A stretch of 64,000 bases of DNA, taken from contig JAFKKO010000124.1 of the NCBI GenBank assembly GCA_017305455.1, positions 1 through 64,000 on the forward strand, given 5' to 3'. Shown piece by piece: positions 35,608 to 44,419 of the stretch. The position numbers were made by a program, and so were the translations under genes. Source of the DNA: Hyphomicrobiales bacterium (GTDB taxonomy: Bacteria; Pseudomonadota; Alphaproteobacteria; Rhizobiales; Xanthobacteraceae). Numbering within the stretch: the stretch's first letter is position 1; every line of letters begins with the position of its first letter. Below the pieces are notes generated by a model, which made no database searches, was not told the DNA's origin, and was given only the letters and a program-made list of their open reading frames with translations.

Positions 35608-37437
35608 ATGGAAAGTTTTGAGAATGCCGGGCAGGCGAGAGACGTGGCCGCGCGGCAGCGGATGCGGGGAATAACGGCACATGCAAAAGCGTCTGTCGGA
35701 ATGAGTGTCGCGCGGGGTTTTGCGCGTGCGACAAGGCGTTACGGCTGGCTGACGGGCTCGGCGCTGACGCTGTTCGCCGCATCGTCGGCCATGGCGCAGG
35801 TGTTGCCCTACAATATCGGCGACGCGGTGCGCGAGAGCGAGGAGACGCGCCGCGCGGCGCCGCAGCCGCGGGTCGGTGCGCCGGTGCTGCCGACGCTGGT
35901 CGAGCCGCCCTTCGTGATGAAGGACAAGGAGAAGCTGCTGGTTCGGCATTTCAAGCTGGAAGGCCCGCAGCTGATCGACGAGGCGCAGGTCCGCGCGCTG
36001 CTGGCGCCTTATGAAGGCCGCAGCCTGACCATCGCCGAGATCTACGAGGCGGCCGATCACATCACCAACCTCTACCGCAACGCCGGGTATCTCGTCGCCA
36101 AGGCCTATGTGCCGGCGCAGAACGCCAAGAGCGGCACGCTGCGGATTAAGATCGTGCCGGGCAGATACGGCGCGGTGACGCTGAAGAACGAGTCGCTGGT
36201 TCGTGACCAGCACATGCAGGGTGTGCTCGACACCGCGCTCGCCGGCGAGACGTATATCCACAAGGACCGGCTCGAGCGCGCCATGCTGTTGATGTCGGAT
36301 CTTGCCGGTGCCGGCACGCCGCGTATCGCCATCGGCCCCGGCCGGGTGCCGGAGACCTCCGACTTCGCCTTCAACGTGCCGGAGGGGCGGCTGTTCGACG
36401 GCTATCTGCTCGGCGACAATTACGGCTCGCCCTATACCGGCCGCAACCGTCTCAGCGGCGGTCTCAACCTCAACTCGCCGCTCGGCTTCGGCGACCGGCT
36501 GTCGGCCTATGGCATCGTCTCGGAAGACGCCAACCTCAAGAACGGTCGCGTCGCCTATTCGGCGCCGATCGGCTATGACGGCCTGCGCGCCGAGGTCAGC
36601 GCCTTCCGCACCACCTATGTGCTGGGCGGCATCTATCAGGCGCTCGACGCCACCGGCACCGCGGATGGCATCGCCGGTACGTTGACTTATGCGCTCAAGC
36701 GCCAGCGCGACGAGAGCATCTATCTGTCGGGCAACTACACCTACAAGACTCTTCACGACAATCTGTTCGGCATCTCCTCCTCGCACCGGGTCATCAACGA
36801 GGGCACCCTCGGCATCACCCGCGAGGCGCTGAGCAGTTTTGCCGGCATGCCGTGGATGACCAGCGCGACGCTGTCGATCACGGCGGGCCATGTCGAGTTC
36901 CCTGACCCCGCGCAGCGCGCGCTCAACATGGCCGGCGTCAACACCGTGGGCGACTTCGCCAAGGTCAATCTGCAGGTCGCCTCGACGCTCGGCCTCACCG
37001 ACGTGCTGTCGCTCACCACCACCTTCCGAATGCAGAAGACCTTGACGGGCAACCTCGATTCCAGCGAGCAGTTCGGCCTCACCGGGTTCTGGGGCGTGCG
37101 CTCGTTCGACGAGGGCCTTGCCGGCGACAGCGGCTATCTGGTGACGCCGGAGCTCAAATATGCGCTGCCGGGATTCGCCAACGGCCACAACCATTCGCTC
37201 GGCGTGTTCACCGATCTGGGCGCGGTCTGGCTCGCCGATCCGTCCTGGACCACCACGCTCAAACCTCACACCCAGATCCAGGATGTCGGCCTCGGCTACT
37301 ACGCCACCTACGAGTATTCGCCGGGGCGGATGATGCTGCTCAAGGCGCAGGTGGCATGGACCTACGGGCGCACCGACGGCGCGGTCAGCTACGACAAGGC
37401 GACTAAGGGACTGCTGCAGGTCGGCTTCACCTTCTGA
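35608..37437 (+). CDS. TpsB outer-membrane transporter (FhaC/ShlB type)
   Basis: A 609-residue outer-membrane barrel that exports TPS exoproteins. A long leader ends ASSAMAQVLPYNIG. POTRA domains span about 100-230, with FKLEGPQLIDEAQVRALLAP and LRIKIVPGRYGAVTL. The ShlB barrel follows, with YGIVSEDANLKNGRVAYSAP and the conserved inner motif as GVRSFDEGLAGDSGYL (VRGF in most relatives, here VRSF). It ends LLQVGFTF, with the C-terminal Phe of outer-membrane proteins. The ATG at 35608 is used; a GTG at 35599 is also possible. It lies 199 bp after the exoprotein gene. Confidence 0.92.
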   Translation: MESFENAGQARDVAARQRMRGITAHAKASVGMSVARGFARATRRYGWLTGSALTLFAASSAMAQVLPYNIGDAVRESEETRRAAPQPRVGAPVLPTLVEPPFVMKDKEKLLVRHFKLEGPQLIDEAQVRALLAPYEGRSLTIAEIYEAADHITNLYRNAGYLVAKAYVPAQNAKSGTLRIKIVPGRYGAVTLKNESLVRDQHMQGVLDTALAGETYIHKDRLERAMLLMSDLAGAGTPRIAIGPGRVPETSDFAFNVPEGRLFDGYLLGDNYGSPYTGRNRLSGGLNLNSPLGFGDRLSAYGIVSEDANLKNGRVAYSAPIGYDGLRAEVSAFRTTYVLGGIYQALDATGTADGIAGTLTYALKRQRDESIYLSGNYTYKTLHDNLFGISSSHRVINEGTLGITREALSSFAGMPWMTSATLSITAGHVEFPDPAQRALNMAGVNTVGDFAKVNLQVASTLGLTDVLSLTTTFRMQKTLTGNLDSSEQFGLTGFWGVRSFDEGLAGDSGYLVTPELKYALPGFANGHNHSLGVFTDLGAVWLADPSWTTTLKPHTQIQDVGLGYYATYEYSPGRMMLLKAQVAWTYGRTDGAVSYDKATKGLLQVGFTF

Positions 37438-37527
37438 GCCCCCAGGCCGCCGCCCTCGCATCTCGCGGCTGCTCTTCGGTCGCGGCGAGGCGGCGGCGTC
37501 AGAATAAGGCGGAGCGATGAGGTCCGC

Positions 37528-37678
37528 CGTCATTGCGAGCACCCGGATCGGCGCATCGCGCCATTCGGGCACGGGCTCCGCGAAGTAATCCAGCGCCGCC
37601 TCCCTTTCCTCCGCTTGCGGGGGAGGGTTGGGGTGGAAGGGGGGGATGGCTTCGTTGCTGGCGCTCCTCGCAATGACG
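37528..37678. repeat. Bradyrhizobial-type extragenic repeat with inverted ends
   Basis: The ends CGTCATTGCGAG (37528-37539) and CTCGCAATGACG (37667-37678) are perfect inverted copies around a 127-bp centre containing the CCGCTTGCGGGGGAGGG type palindrome. Elements of this kind are scattered between genes in Bradyrhizobium relatives. It sits between tpsB and exbB, in the 331-bp gap 37438-37768, and may attenuate or separate transcription. Confidence 0.75.
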
Positions 37679-37768
37679 GTCATCACCTTCACTTGACCTC
37701 GTCTTTGATGCGGGGCGGCAGCTACGCGCGGGGCCGATGCAGAGCAAGAGACTGACGGAGACAGCGAT

Positions 37769-38200
37769 ATGGAGATGGACTGGCTGGCGGGCGCGATCGA
37801 CTACGGCATCATCGGGCTTTTGCTGTTCCTCAGCATCATCGTGGTCGCCATCGCCTTCGAGCGCGTGTTCTTCTACCGCGGCGTCGATGCTGGCAGTTTC
37901 ACCAGCCTGAAGGCGCTGGAGCTGCAACTGACCCGGCGCCTGTTTGTGGTGGCCTCGGTCGCCTCCAACGCGCCCTATATCGGGCTGCTCGGCACCGTGC
38001 TCGGCATCATGCTGACCTTCTACAATCTCGGCCTCGACACCTCGATCGACACTGGCAAGATCATGATCGGCCTCGCGCTGGCGCTGAAGGCCACCGCCGC
38101 CGGCCTGATCGTCGCGTTGGTGTCGGTGGTGATCTACAACGCGCTATTGCGCAAGGCGAGGGTGCTGATGCTCGAATGGGAAGTCGCGCATGGACGATGA
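37769..38200 (+). CDS. exbB: ExbB/TolQ-type proton channel subunit, short form
   Basis: A 143-residue inner-membrane protein of the MotA/TolQ/ExbB family with three helices: about 9-31 ([19 protein letters not shown]), 68-90 ([20 protein letters not shown]) and 100-125 ([20 protein letters not shown]). It is shorter than classical ExbB (~240 residues) because the cytoplasmic loop is small. The ATG has GGAG upstream. Its end overlaps exbD by 11 bp. With ExbD and TonB it should turn proton flow into force on the outer membrane. Confidence 0.9.
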   Translation: MEMDWLAGAIDYGIIGLLLFLSIIVVAIAFERVFFYRGVDAGSFTSLKALELQLTRRLFVVASVASNAPYIGLLGTVLGIMLTFYNLGLDTSIDTGKIMIGLALALKATAAGLIVALVSVVIYNALLRKARVLMLEWEVAHGR

Positions 38201-38573
38201 GCCGATCGACACCCTCAATGTCATCCCGTTCGTCGACATCATGCTGGTGCTACTCACCATCGTGCTGACCACGGCGAGCTTCATCGCCACCGGTCGAATT
38301 CCGGTGGCGCTGCCGCAGACCGCGCACGCTGAGACCGGCAAGCAGCAGGACAAGACCATCGAGCTCACGGTGGGCGGTGCGATCTATTTTGACGGCGAAT
38401 CCCTGACGAAGGACACGCTGACCGAGCGGGCGAGGGGCCTGCCGCCGGAGACCTCGTTTCTGATCCGCGCCGACCGCGCCATCCAGTTCCAGCAGTTCGT
38501 CGACGTCACCGACGTGCTCAAGGAGCTCAAGTTCACCAAAGTCGCGGTGCAGACCCGGAACACGGCCAAATGA
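38190..38573 (+). CDS. exbD: ExbD/TolR-type subunit
   Basis: A 127-residue protein with one N-terminal membrane helix holding the essential Asp ([20 protein letters not shown]) and a periplasmic domain ending [14 protein letters not shown]. Length and form are those of ExbD. Its start lies inside exbB, so the two are coupled. It builds the proton channel with ExbB. Confidence 0.92.
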   Translation: MDDEPIDTLNVIPFVDIMLVLLTIVLTTASFIATGRIPVALPQTAHAETGKQQDKTIELTVGGAIYFDGESLTKDTLTERARGLPPETSFLIRADRAIQFQQFVDVTDVLKELKFTKVAVQTRNTAK

Positions 38574-38621
38574 CATGACAGCGGGGAATGGCTTTCCCCA
38601 TCGCCTGCTGCGAGAGAACTC

Positions 38622-39293
38622 ATGAACCGCACGCTGACCTTCACCATCTGGCACGGCCTGATCGCATCGGTGGCGCTGCATTCGGCGCTGGCTGCGCCGT
38701 TTGTCGTCAATAAATTGGTGCCGCCGCCGATGGATGACGTGCCGCTGGTGATCGAGCTGCAGGGCGTGGAGGCGGACCGGCAAAACGAGGAGACGCTCGC
38801 ACAGCAGATGCCCGAGCCGCAGCCGCAGCAACCGCAGGCCGCGCCAACGGCACCGCCGCAGGAAGCGCCGCCGCCCGAACCGATGGAAGAGGCGGCCGCC
38901 GAGCCGCCGCCGCCGCAGGCGCAGCCGCAGCAGGAGCCGACACCTCCCCAGCCACAGAAGGCGCCGACCCCTGTCGAGCAGGAGAAGGCGCAGACCCTGA
39001 AAGTGGAGCGCGACCTCGAGGCGGAGCGGGTTCGCGACTACGTCAAACGGCTGGCCAAGAAGGCCAAGGCCAATCTGGTCTATCCCGACGGCATGACCAA
39101 GCTGAAAGGCAACGCCACCGTCTCCTTCGCCCTGACGGCCGATGGGCATATCCGTCCCGGCACACTCACCATCATCCTGAGCAGCGGCAAGCCGAAGCTC
39201 GATGCCAGTGCGCTCGCCACCGTCCGGGCCTGCGCGCCATTTGAGCCCCCGCCGCGCGAAATGACCGTCGCGTTCGTCGTCGGCTATGAGTGA
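38622..39293 (+). CDS. tonB: TonB energy-transducer protein
   Basis: A 223-residue protein. The N-terminal membrane anchor (IWHGLIASVALHSALAAPFVV) holds a His as in TonB. A Pro/Gln/Glu-rich spacer (about 60-125) leads to the C-terminal TonB domain (about 140-223) with LVYPDGMTKLKGNATVSFALTADG and SSGKPKLDASALATV, ending VAFVVGYE. It contacts TonB-dependent outer-membrane proteins; none is encoded in this window. The last 38 codons are repeated as an orphan scrap at 4691-4807. Confidence 0.9.
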   Translation: MNRTLTFTIWHGLIASVALHSALAAPFVVNKLVPPPMDDVPLVIELQGVEADRQNEETLAQQMPEPQPQQPQAAPTAPPQEAPPPEPMEEAAAEPPPPQAQPQQEPTPPQPQKAPTPVEQEKAQTLKVERDLEAERVRDYVKRLAKKAKANLVYPDGMTKLKGNATVSFALTADGHIRPGTLTIILSSGKPKLDASALATVRACAPFEPPPREMTVAFVVGYE

Positions 39294-39354
39294 GGAAGCT
39301 GGCAGCTCATAGCTGAGCGGCGCCAGCCCGTGGACGGCAGCCGCGACGCCGATG

Positions 39355-40020
39355 CTATCTCTCACCAGATGCTATGTCTTCCAACCGATGCGGGGACCGG
39401 GTCTGCGTATCGTCCCAGCGTGGCCGCTCCATGTGGAAGAAATCAGCGGAGCGAATATATTCTCCGCCGCTGTGCATGCGAGCGATCAGCCGCAAGGCTT
39501 TCGTGTCGATATGACAGCGTTGCGCATCCTGCACGAAGCGATCCTCGACCCAGGCGTTTACGATTTGACCGATGACGATCGCCTGGAGAGGTCCGGTCAC
39601 CAGTGACGTCAGCACGCGGCACTCGAACGAGACCGGTGAATCGGCGATCCGGGGCGGCGCAACCGAGCGGGACGCCTGCGTGGTCAATCCCGCCAATGCG
39701 AGTTCGTCGACGTCGGGCGGCGCATCGATGCATGTAAGGTTCATCGCCTGCGCGTTTGTTTCGGAGACAAGGTTGACGACGAATTCGCCGGTTTCGAGAA
39801 TATTTGCGGCGGTGTCCTTGAGCGTTTTTTCGCGCGGCATAATACCGATCGCGACCGTCGGCGGGTCGTTGCCCATCATATTGAAAAAGCTGAATGGCGC
39901 TGCATTGACGACGCCACTTCGCGACAGGGTCGTGATCCAGGCGATCGGCCGGGGCACGATGGTCGCGGTCAGTATTTTATAGCGTTCCTGCGACGACAGG
40001 ACGCCCATGTCGAACAACAT
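39355..40020 (-). CDS. Flavin reductase-domain protein
   Basis: A 221-residue FMN-binding split-barrel protein with ILTATIVPRPIAWITTLS at residues 16-33, the opening pattern of the flavin reductase-like family. APFSFFNMMGNDPPTVAIGI follows. Such proteins supply reduced flavin to monooxygenases or act as hydroxylases/decarboxylases themselves. It lies 8 bp after the nitrilase stop, with GAGG before its ATG, so the two are co-transcribed. The partner oxygenase is not in view. Confidence 0.85.
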   Translation of the reverse strand: MLFDMGVLSSQERYKILTATIVPRPIAWITTLSRSGVVNAAPFSFFNMMGNDPPTVAIGIMPREKTLKDTAANILETGEFVVNLVSETNAQAMNLTCIDAPPDVDELALAGLTTQASRSVAPPRIADSPVSFECRVLTSLVTGPLQAIVIGQIVNAWVEDRFVQDAQRCHIDTKALRLIARMHSGGEYIRSADFFHMERPRWDDTQTRSPHRLEDIASGER

Positions 40021-40028
40021 TCCCGGCC

Positions 40029-40997
40029 TCAGCTTTGGGAGTGATCGGCTCGGCCGCCAACGGTCGAGACGGGGCGCTTCGGGCGGTCGTCGACAGTGAG
40101 CTGGAATATATCCGGCCGGGCATAGTGTCCGCTTACATCAAAATCGAACTTGCCGCGGGCAATTTGATCAAGATCGATGTCGGCGTAGAGAAGTGTCTCA
40201 CCTTCGAAGTCAGGTCCGGCCAGCACAGCGCCAAACGGATTGACGATCGCGCTGCCGCCACGCATCAGCACGGTCTGCGGATCGTTCCCGAGCGCGCATT
40301 CGTAATCCTCGGGATAGGCCGAGCGGCGGATATGCTGACAAGCCGTCAGCACGAAGCAGCGTCCTTCCAGAGCGATATGCTGCATCGAGGGTAGCCATGT
40401 ATCGCGATCGTCGGCCGTCGGCGCGCAATAGATGCTGATCCCCTGGGCGAACATATGCATGCGCAGCATCGGCATGTAGTTCTCCCAGCAGATGACGGCA
40501 CCGATCCGGCCAAGCGAGGTCTCAAAGACCGGCATGGTTGAACCATCGCCGAAGCCCCAGATCAGCCGCTCTCCGGCCGTCGGCATCAGTTTGCGGTGTT
40601 TGCCGATAAGCCCTTTTTCACCGTCGAAAAACAGCACTGTGCAATAGAGCGTGCCGAGGTCGCGCTCGATGCAGCCGATCACCGTGAACAATCCTGTTTC
40701 TACGGCGGCTTCCGCGATCAACGCAACTTCCGGACCATCCAGATCGATGGCGGCCTCCCAATAGAGCCGGAACGACTCGCGACCCTCAGCCTTACGCAGA
40801 CCGATCGGGGCGCCGAAGGAATTGCCCTTCGGATATCCGCCGAGAAATGCTTCCGGAAACACGATGAGCCGCGCGCCTTGGCGCGCCGCCTCCTTGATCA
40901 GGTTCGCTGCTTTCGCCGCCGAAGCCAGGGAATCACCCGGAATGGAAGCAGCCTGAGCGACTGCAGCCTTGTAGGGGTGTTGCTTGGGATAGGACAT
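40029..40997 (-). CDS. Nitrilase-family hydrolase
   Basis: A 322-residue carbon-nitrogen hydrolase with the triad visible: Glu in LIVFPEAFLGGYPKG, Lys in GLIGKHRKLMPTAGERLIWG and Cys in GAVICWENYMPMLRMHM. The CWEN pattern and length fit true nitrilases rather than amidases. They convert nitriles to acids and ammonia. AAGGTG lies six bases ahead of the ATG at 40997, better than the GTG at 41006. It is in one operon with the MFS gene upstream and the flavin reductase downstream, suggesting uptake and breakdown of a nitrile-bearing compound. Confidence 0.92.
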   Translation of the reverse strand: MSYPKQHPYKAAVAQAASIPGDSLASAAKAANLIKEAARQGARLIVFPEAFLGGYPKGNSFGAPIGLRKAEGRESFRLYWEAAIDLDGPEVALIAEAAVETGLFTVIGCIERDLGTLYCTVLFFDGEKGLIGKHRKLMPTAGERLIWGFGDGSTMPVFETSLGRIGAVICWENYMPMLRMHMFAQGISIYCAPTADDRDTWLPSMQHIALEGRCFVLTACQHIRRSAYPEDYECALGNDPQTVLMRGGSAIVNPFGAVLAGPDFEGETLLYADIDLDQIARGKFDFDVSGHYARPDIFQLTVDDRPKRPVSTVGGRADHSQS

Positions 40998-41087
40998 TGC
41001 ACTCACCTTAGATAAAAATCATGACGGCAGAGACAGAAATTGGCGCGCATCGCAACGAGACGCGGCTCGAACGGGGCTGACGCATGA

Positions 41088-42722
41088 TCAATGATCATGC
41101 GTTAGATCCGGACGATTGGGGAGCAGGATCGTGCCAATGACGCAGACCACCGCGGTGATGACAATGGGGTACCAGAGCCCGGCGAAAATATCGCCGACCG
41201 AGAGAGACAGCCATGTCGCAAAGAACGGCAGAAAACCGCCAAAGATGCCGGCGCCGATATGATAGGGGAACGATAGCGCCGTATAGCGGATCCGGGGCGG
41301 GAAGAATTCGACCAGGAACGATGCGACCGGCCCATAGATCATGGCGACAATGATCGTCATGGCGACCAATATGAGAACGATCAATCCTTGCGAGATTTGT
41401 GCCGGGTCTGCCTTTGCAGGGTAGCCGGCCTCGGTCAAAGCCTGGCGATAGTCCGCCGGATTGAAGCCGGACACGGTGCGTCCGGCGACGGTGATCGCGA
41501 TCGGCTGGTCTTTCAGCGGCGGACCATATTGGAAGTTGATGCCGCTTGAGATCAGCAGCTTCTTGGCCTGAACGCACGGCTTCTGGTGATCGGGATGTGC
41601 GTTGATCAGAGACGCGCCGAGGCCAAAGCGGCAGGATTCACTACTGGCATCGGCGTGAACCGTGACGGGAGCGCTACGCATCGCAGCGACAAGCGCCGGG
41701 TTGCCAGCTTCCAGCAGCGCCGAAAACATCGGACGGTAGAGCAGGGCGGACAGCAGGAGTCCAGCCATCATCAGCCACTTGCGGCCGATATGGTCGGAAA
41801 GCCAGCCGAAGAAAACGAAGGCAGGCGCGCCGATGAGAAGACCGATCGCCATCAACGTGTAGGATGTCTGCAGATCGATTTTGGCGGCCTGCTGCATGAA
41901 GATCATGACGTAGAACTGGCCGGTGAAGTAGGTCGAGCCCATGCCGGCGGTTGCGCCGAACAGTGCGATCAGGACAAGACGAAGACTCGCCCAGTTACCG
42001 AACGTGTCTTTCACGGGCGTCTTCGAGAGCCGCCGTTCCGCTTTCATCCGGGCGAAAACCGGGGACTCGTGAAGTCGTGCCCGAACGTAAACCGAGAATA
42101 CCAGCATCGCGATCGAAATGATGAACGGCAGACGCCAGCCCCATTCCTTGAAATCCGCGGTGCTCATCGCGGCCTGTGTCGCGAGAATGACAATGATCGA
42201 CAACGCAAGACCAATGGAGGACGTGATCTGGATCCAGCCGGTCAGCAGGCCGCGCCGGTTCGGACGCGAATGCTCGGCGACGTAGATGACCGCTCCACCG
42301 TATTCACCGCCGACAGCCAGACCCTGGATCAGACGTAGCACGAGAAGCGAGATCCAGGCCGCATTGCCGACCGCGGCGTAGCTCGGGAGAAAACCGATCA
42401 GTGCCGTACTTCCGCCCATCATCACGATGGTGATGAGGAATGTGTACTTGCGGCCCACAAGATCGCCGAGACGTCCGAAGAACACAGCGCCGATCGGGCG
42501 GATTACGAAACCGGCGGCGAGTGCGCCGAGAGACGCCAGCAGTGCGGCTGTCGGATTATCCGGCGGAAACAACACCGAACTCATGAAGACGGCGAGCGAG
42601 CCGTAGATGAAAAAGTCGTACCACTCGAAGATTGTGCCGAGGGTCGAAGCGATAACGACCTGTTTCTCTTCCGAGCGCGTCAATTCCTGGCTGGCAGTGT
42701 CCGCCGACGTCATGGTGTCCAT
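41088..42722 (-). CDS. MFS transporter, metabolite:H+ symporter type
   Basis: A 544-residue protein with about twelve helices. LGTIFEWYDFFIYGSLAVFM and GRLGDLVGRKYTFL are typical of the MHS family that imports organic acids and aromatics. A large polar insert (about residues 340-435) between helices 8 and 9 carries two cysteines, as in some shikimate/dicarboxylate-type carriers. AGGGGGAAA precedes the ATG at 42722. It is divergent from the IclR gene and first in the nitrilase operon, so it likely imports that pathway's substrate. Confidence 0.9.
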   Translation of the reverse strand: MDTMTSADTASQELTRSEEKQVVIASTLGTIFEWYDFFIYGSLAVFMSSVLFPPDNPTAALLASLGALAAGFVIRPIGAVFFGRLGDLVGRKYTFLITIVMMGGSTALIGFLPSYAAVGNAAWISLLVLRLIQGLAVGGEYGGAVIYVAEHSRPNRRGLLTGWIQITSSIGLALSIIVILATQAAMSTADFKEWGWRLPFIISIAMLVFSVYVRARLHESPVFARMKAERRLSKTPVKDTFGNWASLRLVLIALFGATAGMGSTYFTGQFYVMIFMQQAAKIDLQTSYTLMAIGLLIGAPAFVFFGWLSDHIGRKWLMMAGLLLSALLYRPMFSALLEAGNPALVAAMRSAPVTVHADASSESCRFGLGASLINAHPDHQKPCVQAKKLLISSGINFQYGPPLKDQPIAITVAGRTVSGFNPADYRQALTEAGYPAKADPAQISQGLIVLILVAMTIIVAMIYGPVASFLVEFFPPRIRYTALSFPYHIGAGIFGGFLPFFATWLSLSVGDIFAGLWYPIVITAVVCVIGTILLPNRPDLTHDH

Positions 42723-42914
42723 GAATATTTCCCCCTGTTGTCGCCGATCGTTGCAGGCTTCTTGCGGTGGCAAGCTCGGCACAGCCTTGATTGTCTATTG
42801 TCAAACATGCTTGATATTATCAAATGACGCAAGCTTGAATCGAAATCACGGGACGCGCAATAATCCAAGCGCTTTGAGTCTCGAACTAACCGACTGATAA
42901 AAAAGGGAAACTCG

Positions 42915-43802
42915 TTGCCGACATCAAGCCGAGGAAGGTCCGAACCCCGCTCTGGCGGCAAGGCGGATGCCAAACAAAAGCACATCGCAATTGCGGCCGA
43001 GCGGGCGAAGCCCGAACGGTCTGGTCGGCGCGGCATTCAATCGATCGAGATCGGTTTTCGGATTCTGGATTATCTGCGGACAGCCTTGCGCCCTGTTCCG
43101 CTGAAGATGATCGCGGCGGGAGTCGGCATGTCCACTGCCAACGCGCACTATTACCTTGTCAGCTTCCAAGCTGTCGGCATCGTTCGTCAGGATGAGACCG
43201 GCTGCTATGCTTTAGGCCCTTACGCGCTGAAGCTTGGCATGGCTGCGATCGAGCAGTTCGACGTCTTCACCACGGCGCGACCCATTATGGCGGATCTAGC
43301 CAACACGATCGGGCAGACGATCTTCCTTGGCGTGTGGGGTAACCGTGGACCGACCATCATCTACCGTGTCGAAGCAGGAGGGACACGGCCGATTCTGGAG
43401 TTGCGGGTGGGCAGCGTTCTACCTGTGCTGCGCTCCGCTCTCGGCCGTAATTTTCTCGCCCATCTGCCGCGGGAATTGAGCGAAGGCTATATTGTCCAGG
43501 CGCTCGCTGACGAAAATGCGCGCTCGACGCAAAACAAGGACGATACGCCGAACAATCGCGATGGATTGGAAGAGATGCTGGCGTCGATCCGCAAAGCAGG
43601 CGTCAGCCGCTGCCGGGATGCGCTGCTTGCGAATTTTACCTCGCTTTCGGCGCCGATTTTCGACCAGACCGGATTCATGATCGCGGCGATCACCCTGATG
43701 GGGCCGACCGGCTCGATAGATGACAGTCTCAACGGACCGATCGCCGAGGCTTTGCGGGCGCGAGCTCGGGAAGTGTCGCAATCGGCGGGCTGGGAGCAGT
43801 GA
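42915..43802 (+). CDS. IclR-family transcriptional regulator
   Basis: A 295-residue regulator with a basic N-terminal tail. The winged helix (about 40-100) includes SIEIGFRILDYLRTA and MIAAGVGMSTANAHYYLVSF. The C-terminal effector domain contains FLGVWGNRGPTIIYRVEAG and SLSAPIFDQTGFMIAAITLMG. The start is a TTG at 42915 after AGGGAAA, since no suitable ATG exists near. It is divergent from the MFS-nitrilase operon (192 bp apart), which it probably controls in response to a small aromatic or acid. Confidence 0.87.
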   Translation: MPTSSRGRSEPRSGGKADAKQKHIAIAAERAKPERSGRRGIQSIEIGFRILDYLRTALRPVPLKMIAAGVGMSTANAHYYLVSFQAVGIVRQDETGCYALGPYALKLGMAAIEQFDVFTTARPIMADLANTIGQTIFLGVWGNRGPTIIYRVEAGGTRPILELRVGSVLPVLRSALGRNFLAHLPRELSEGYIVQALADENARSTQNKDDTPNNRDGLEEMLASIRKAGVSRCRDALLANFTSLSAPIFDQTGFMIAAITLMGPTGSIDDSLNGPIAEALRARAREVSQSAGWEQ

Positions 43803-44419
43803 GAGTCACAGCCGAGCCTGCTCTGTGCGCCCGCGCCGACGTGCTTACGTAAGGTGATATCGACGCCTACGTTCCAGGAAATTTTCTACGATGATCTTGA
43901 ACGCCAGCGCCTTCGAGATTTGCGGCGTTTCCGCCTGTTTCGATGAAGCGGGCGGAAGCCCGTCCGTTCATCATCCGACGCAAGGTTTATGGAGCGCTGA
44001 AGTGGCCGATGAAGTTCCAGTGAACTCATAGGCAATATCGCTCATAAGTCATAATCAAGCCTGAAGCGGGACCTTTCGTTAAGGCGCGCGGCTGTGCCGG
44101 ATGGCGCTGGGTTAGACCGCAATCAAAGTAAAAACGCTCATCTTCGCTCCGAAGTTGCAGTGCGGAAGTTCCTGCGCTCGGCGTTGATGCTTTGACTGCG
44201 CGCGTGGCAATGGCCCGGAGCATTTCATTTCACGCCATCCGGGGGCGACCGTCGCCCCAAAAAGGGCGGTCGGAACTTGCGCTTCCGGTCACGCGATTAT
44301 GCACGGGCAGTCAAGACATCCTCCGAGCCATTCCTAATAATACCGTGTTGCATGGTCGAGCAATAAGCGGAAATCAAGCTCGAATTTAAAAAGAAAAGTT
44401 TCAGGGCAGAGGAGACACG
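43803..44419. other. Intergenic region upstream of molybdopterin oxidoreductase genes
   Basis: This 617-bp stretch holds no supported gene. A GGGGCGA/TCGCCCC hairpin at about 44246-44263 has no T-run. The promoter of the oxidoreductase operon must be here; no ModE-like site was found in it. Confidence 0.4.

Noticed and set aside
35197-37692. 831-codon minus-strand open frame opposite tpsB
   Set aside because: It is Arg/His/Gln-rich, has no family features and exactly shadows a clear plus-strand gene in high-G+C DNA. The same holds for other long antisense frames across the window.
4377-39355. tRNA-derived attachment repeats bounding an island
   Set aside because: I looked for a second copy of the tRNA-Gln 3' end near 17.7, 24 and 39.3 kb and saw none; no integrase gene is present.
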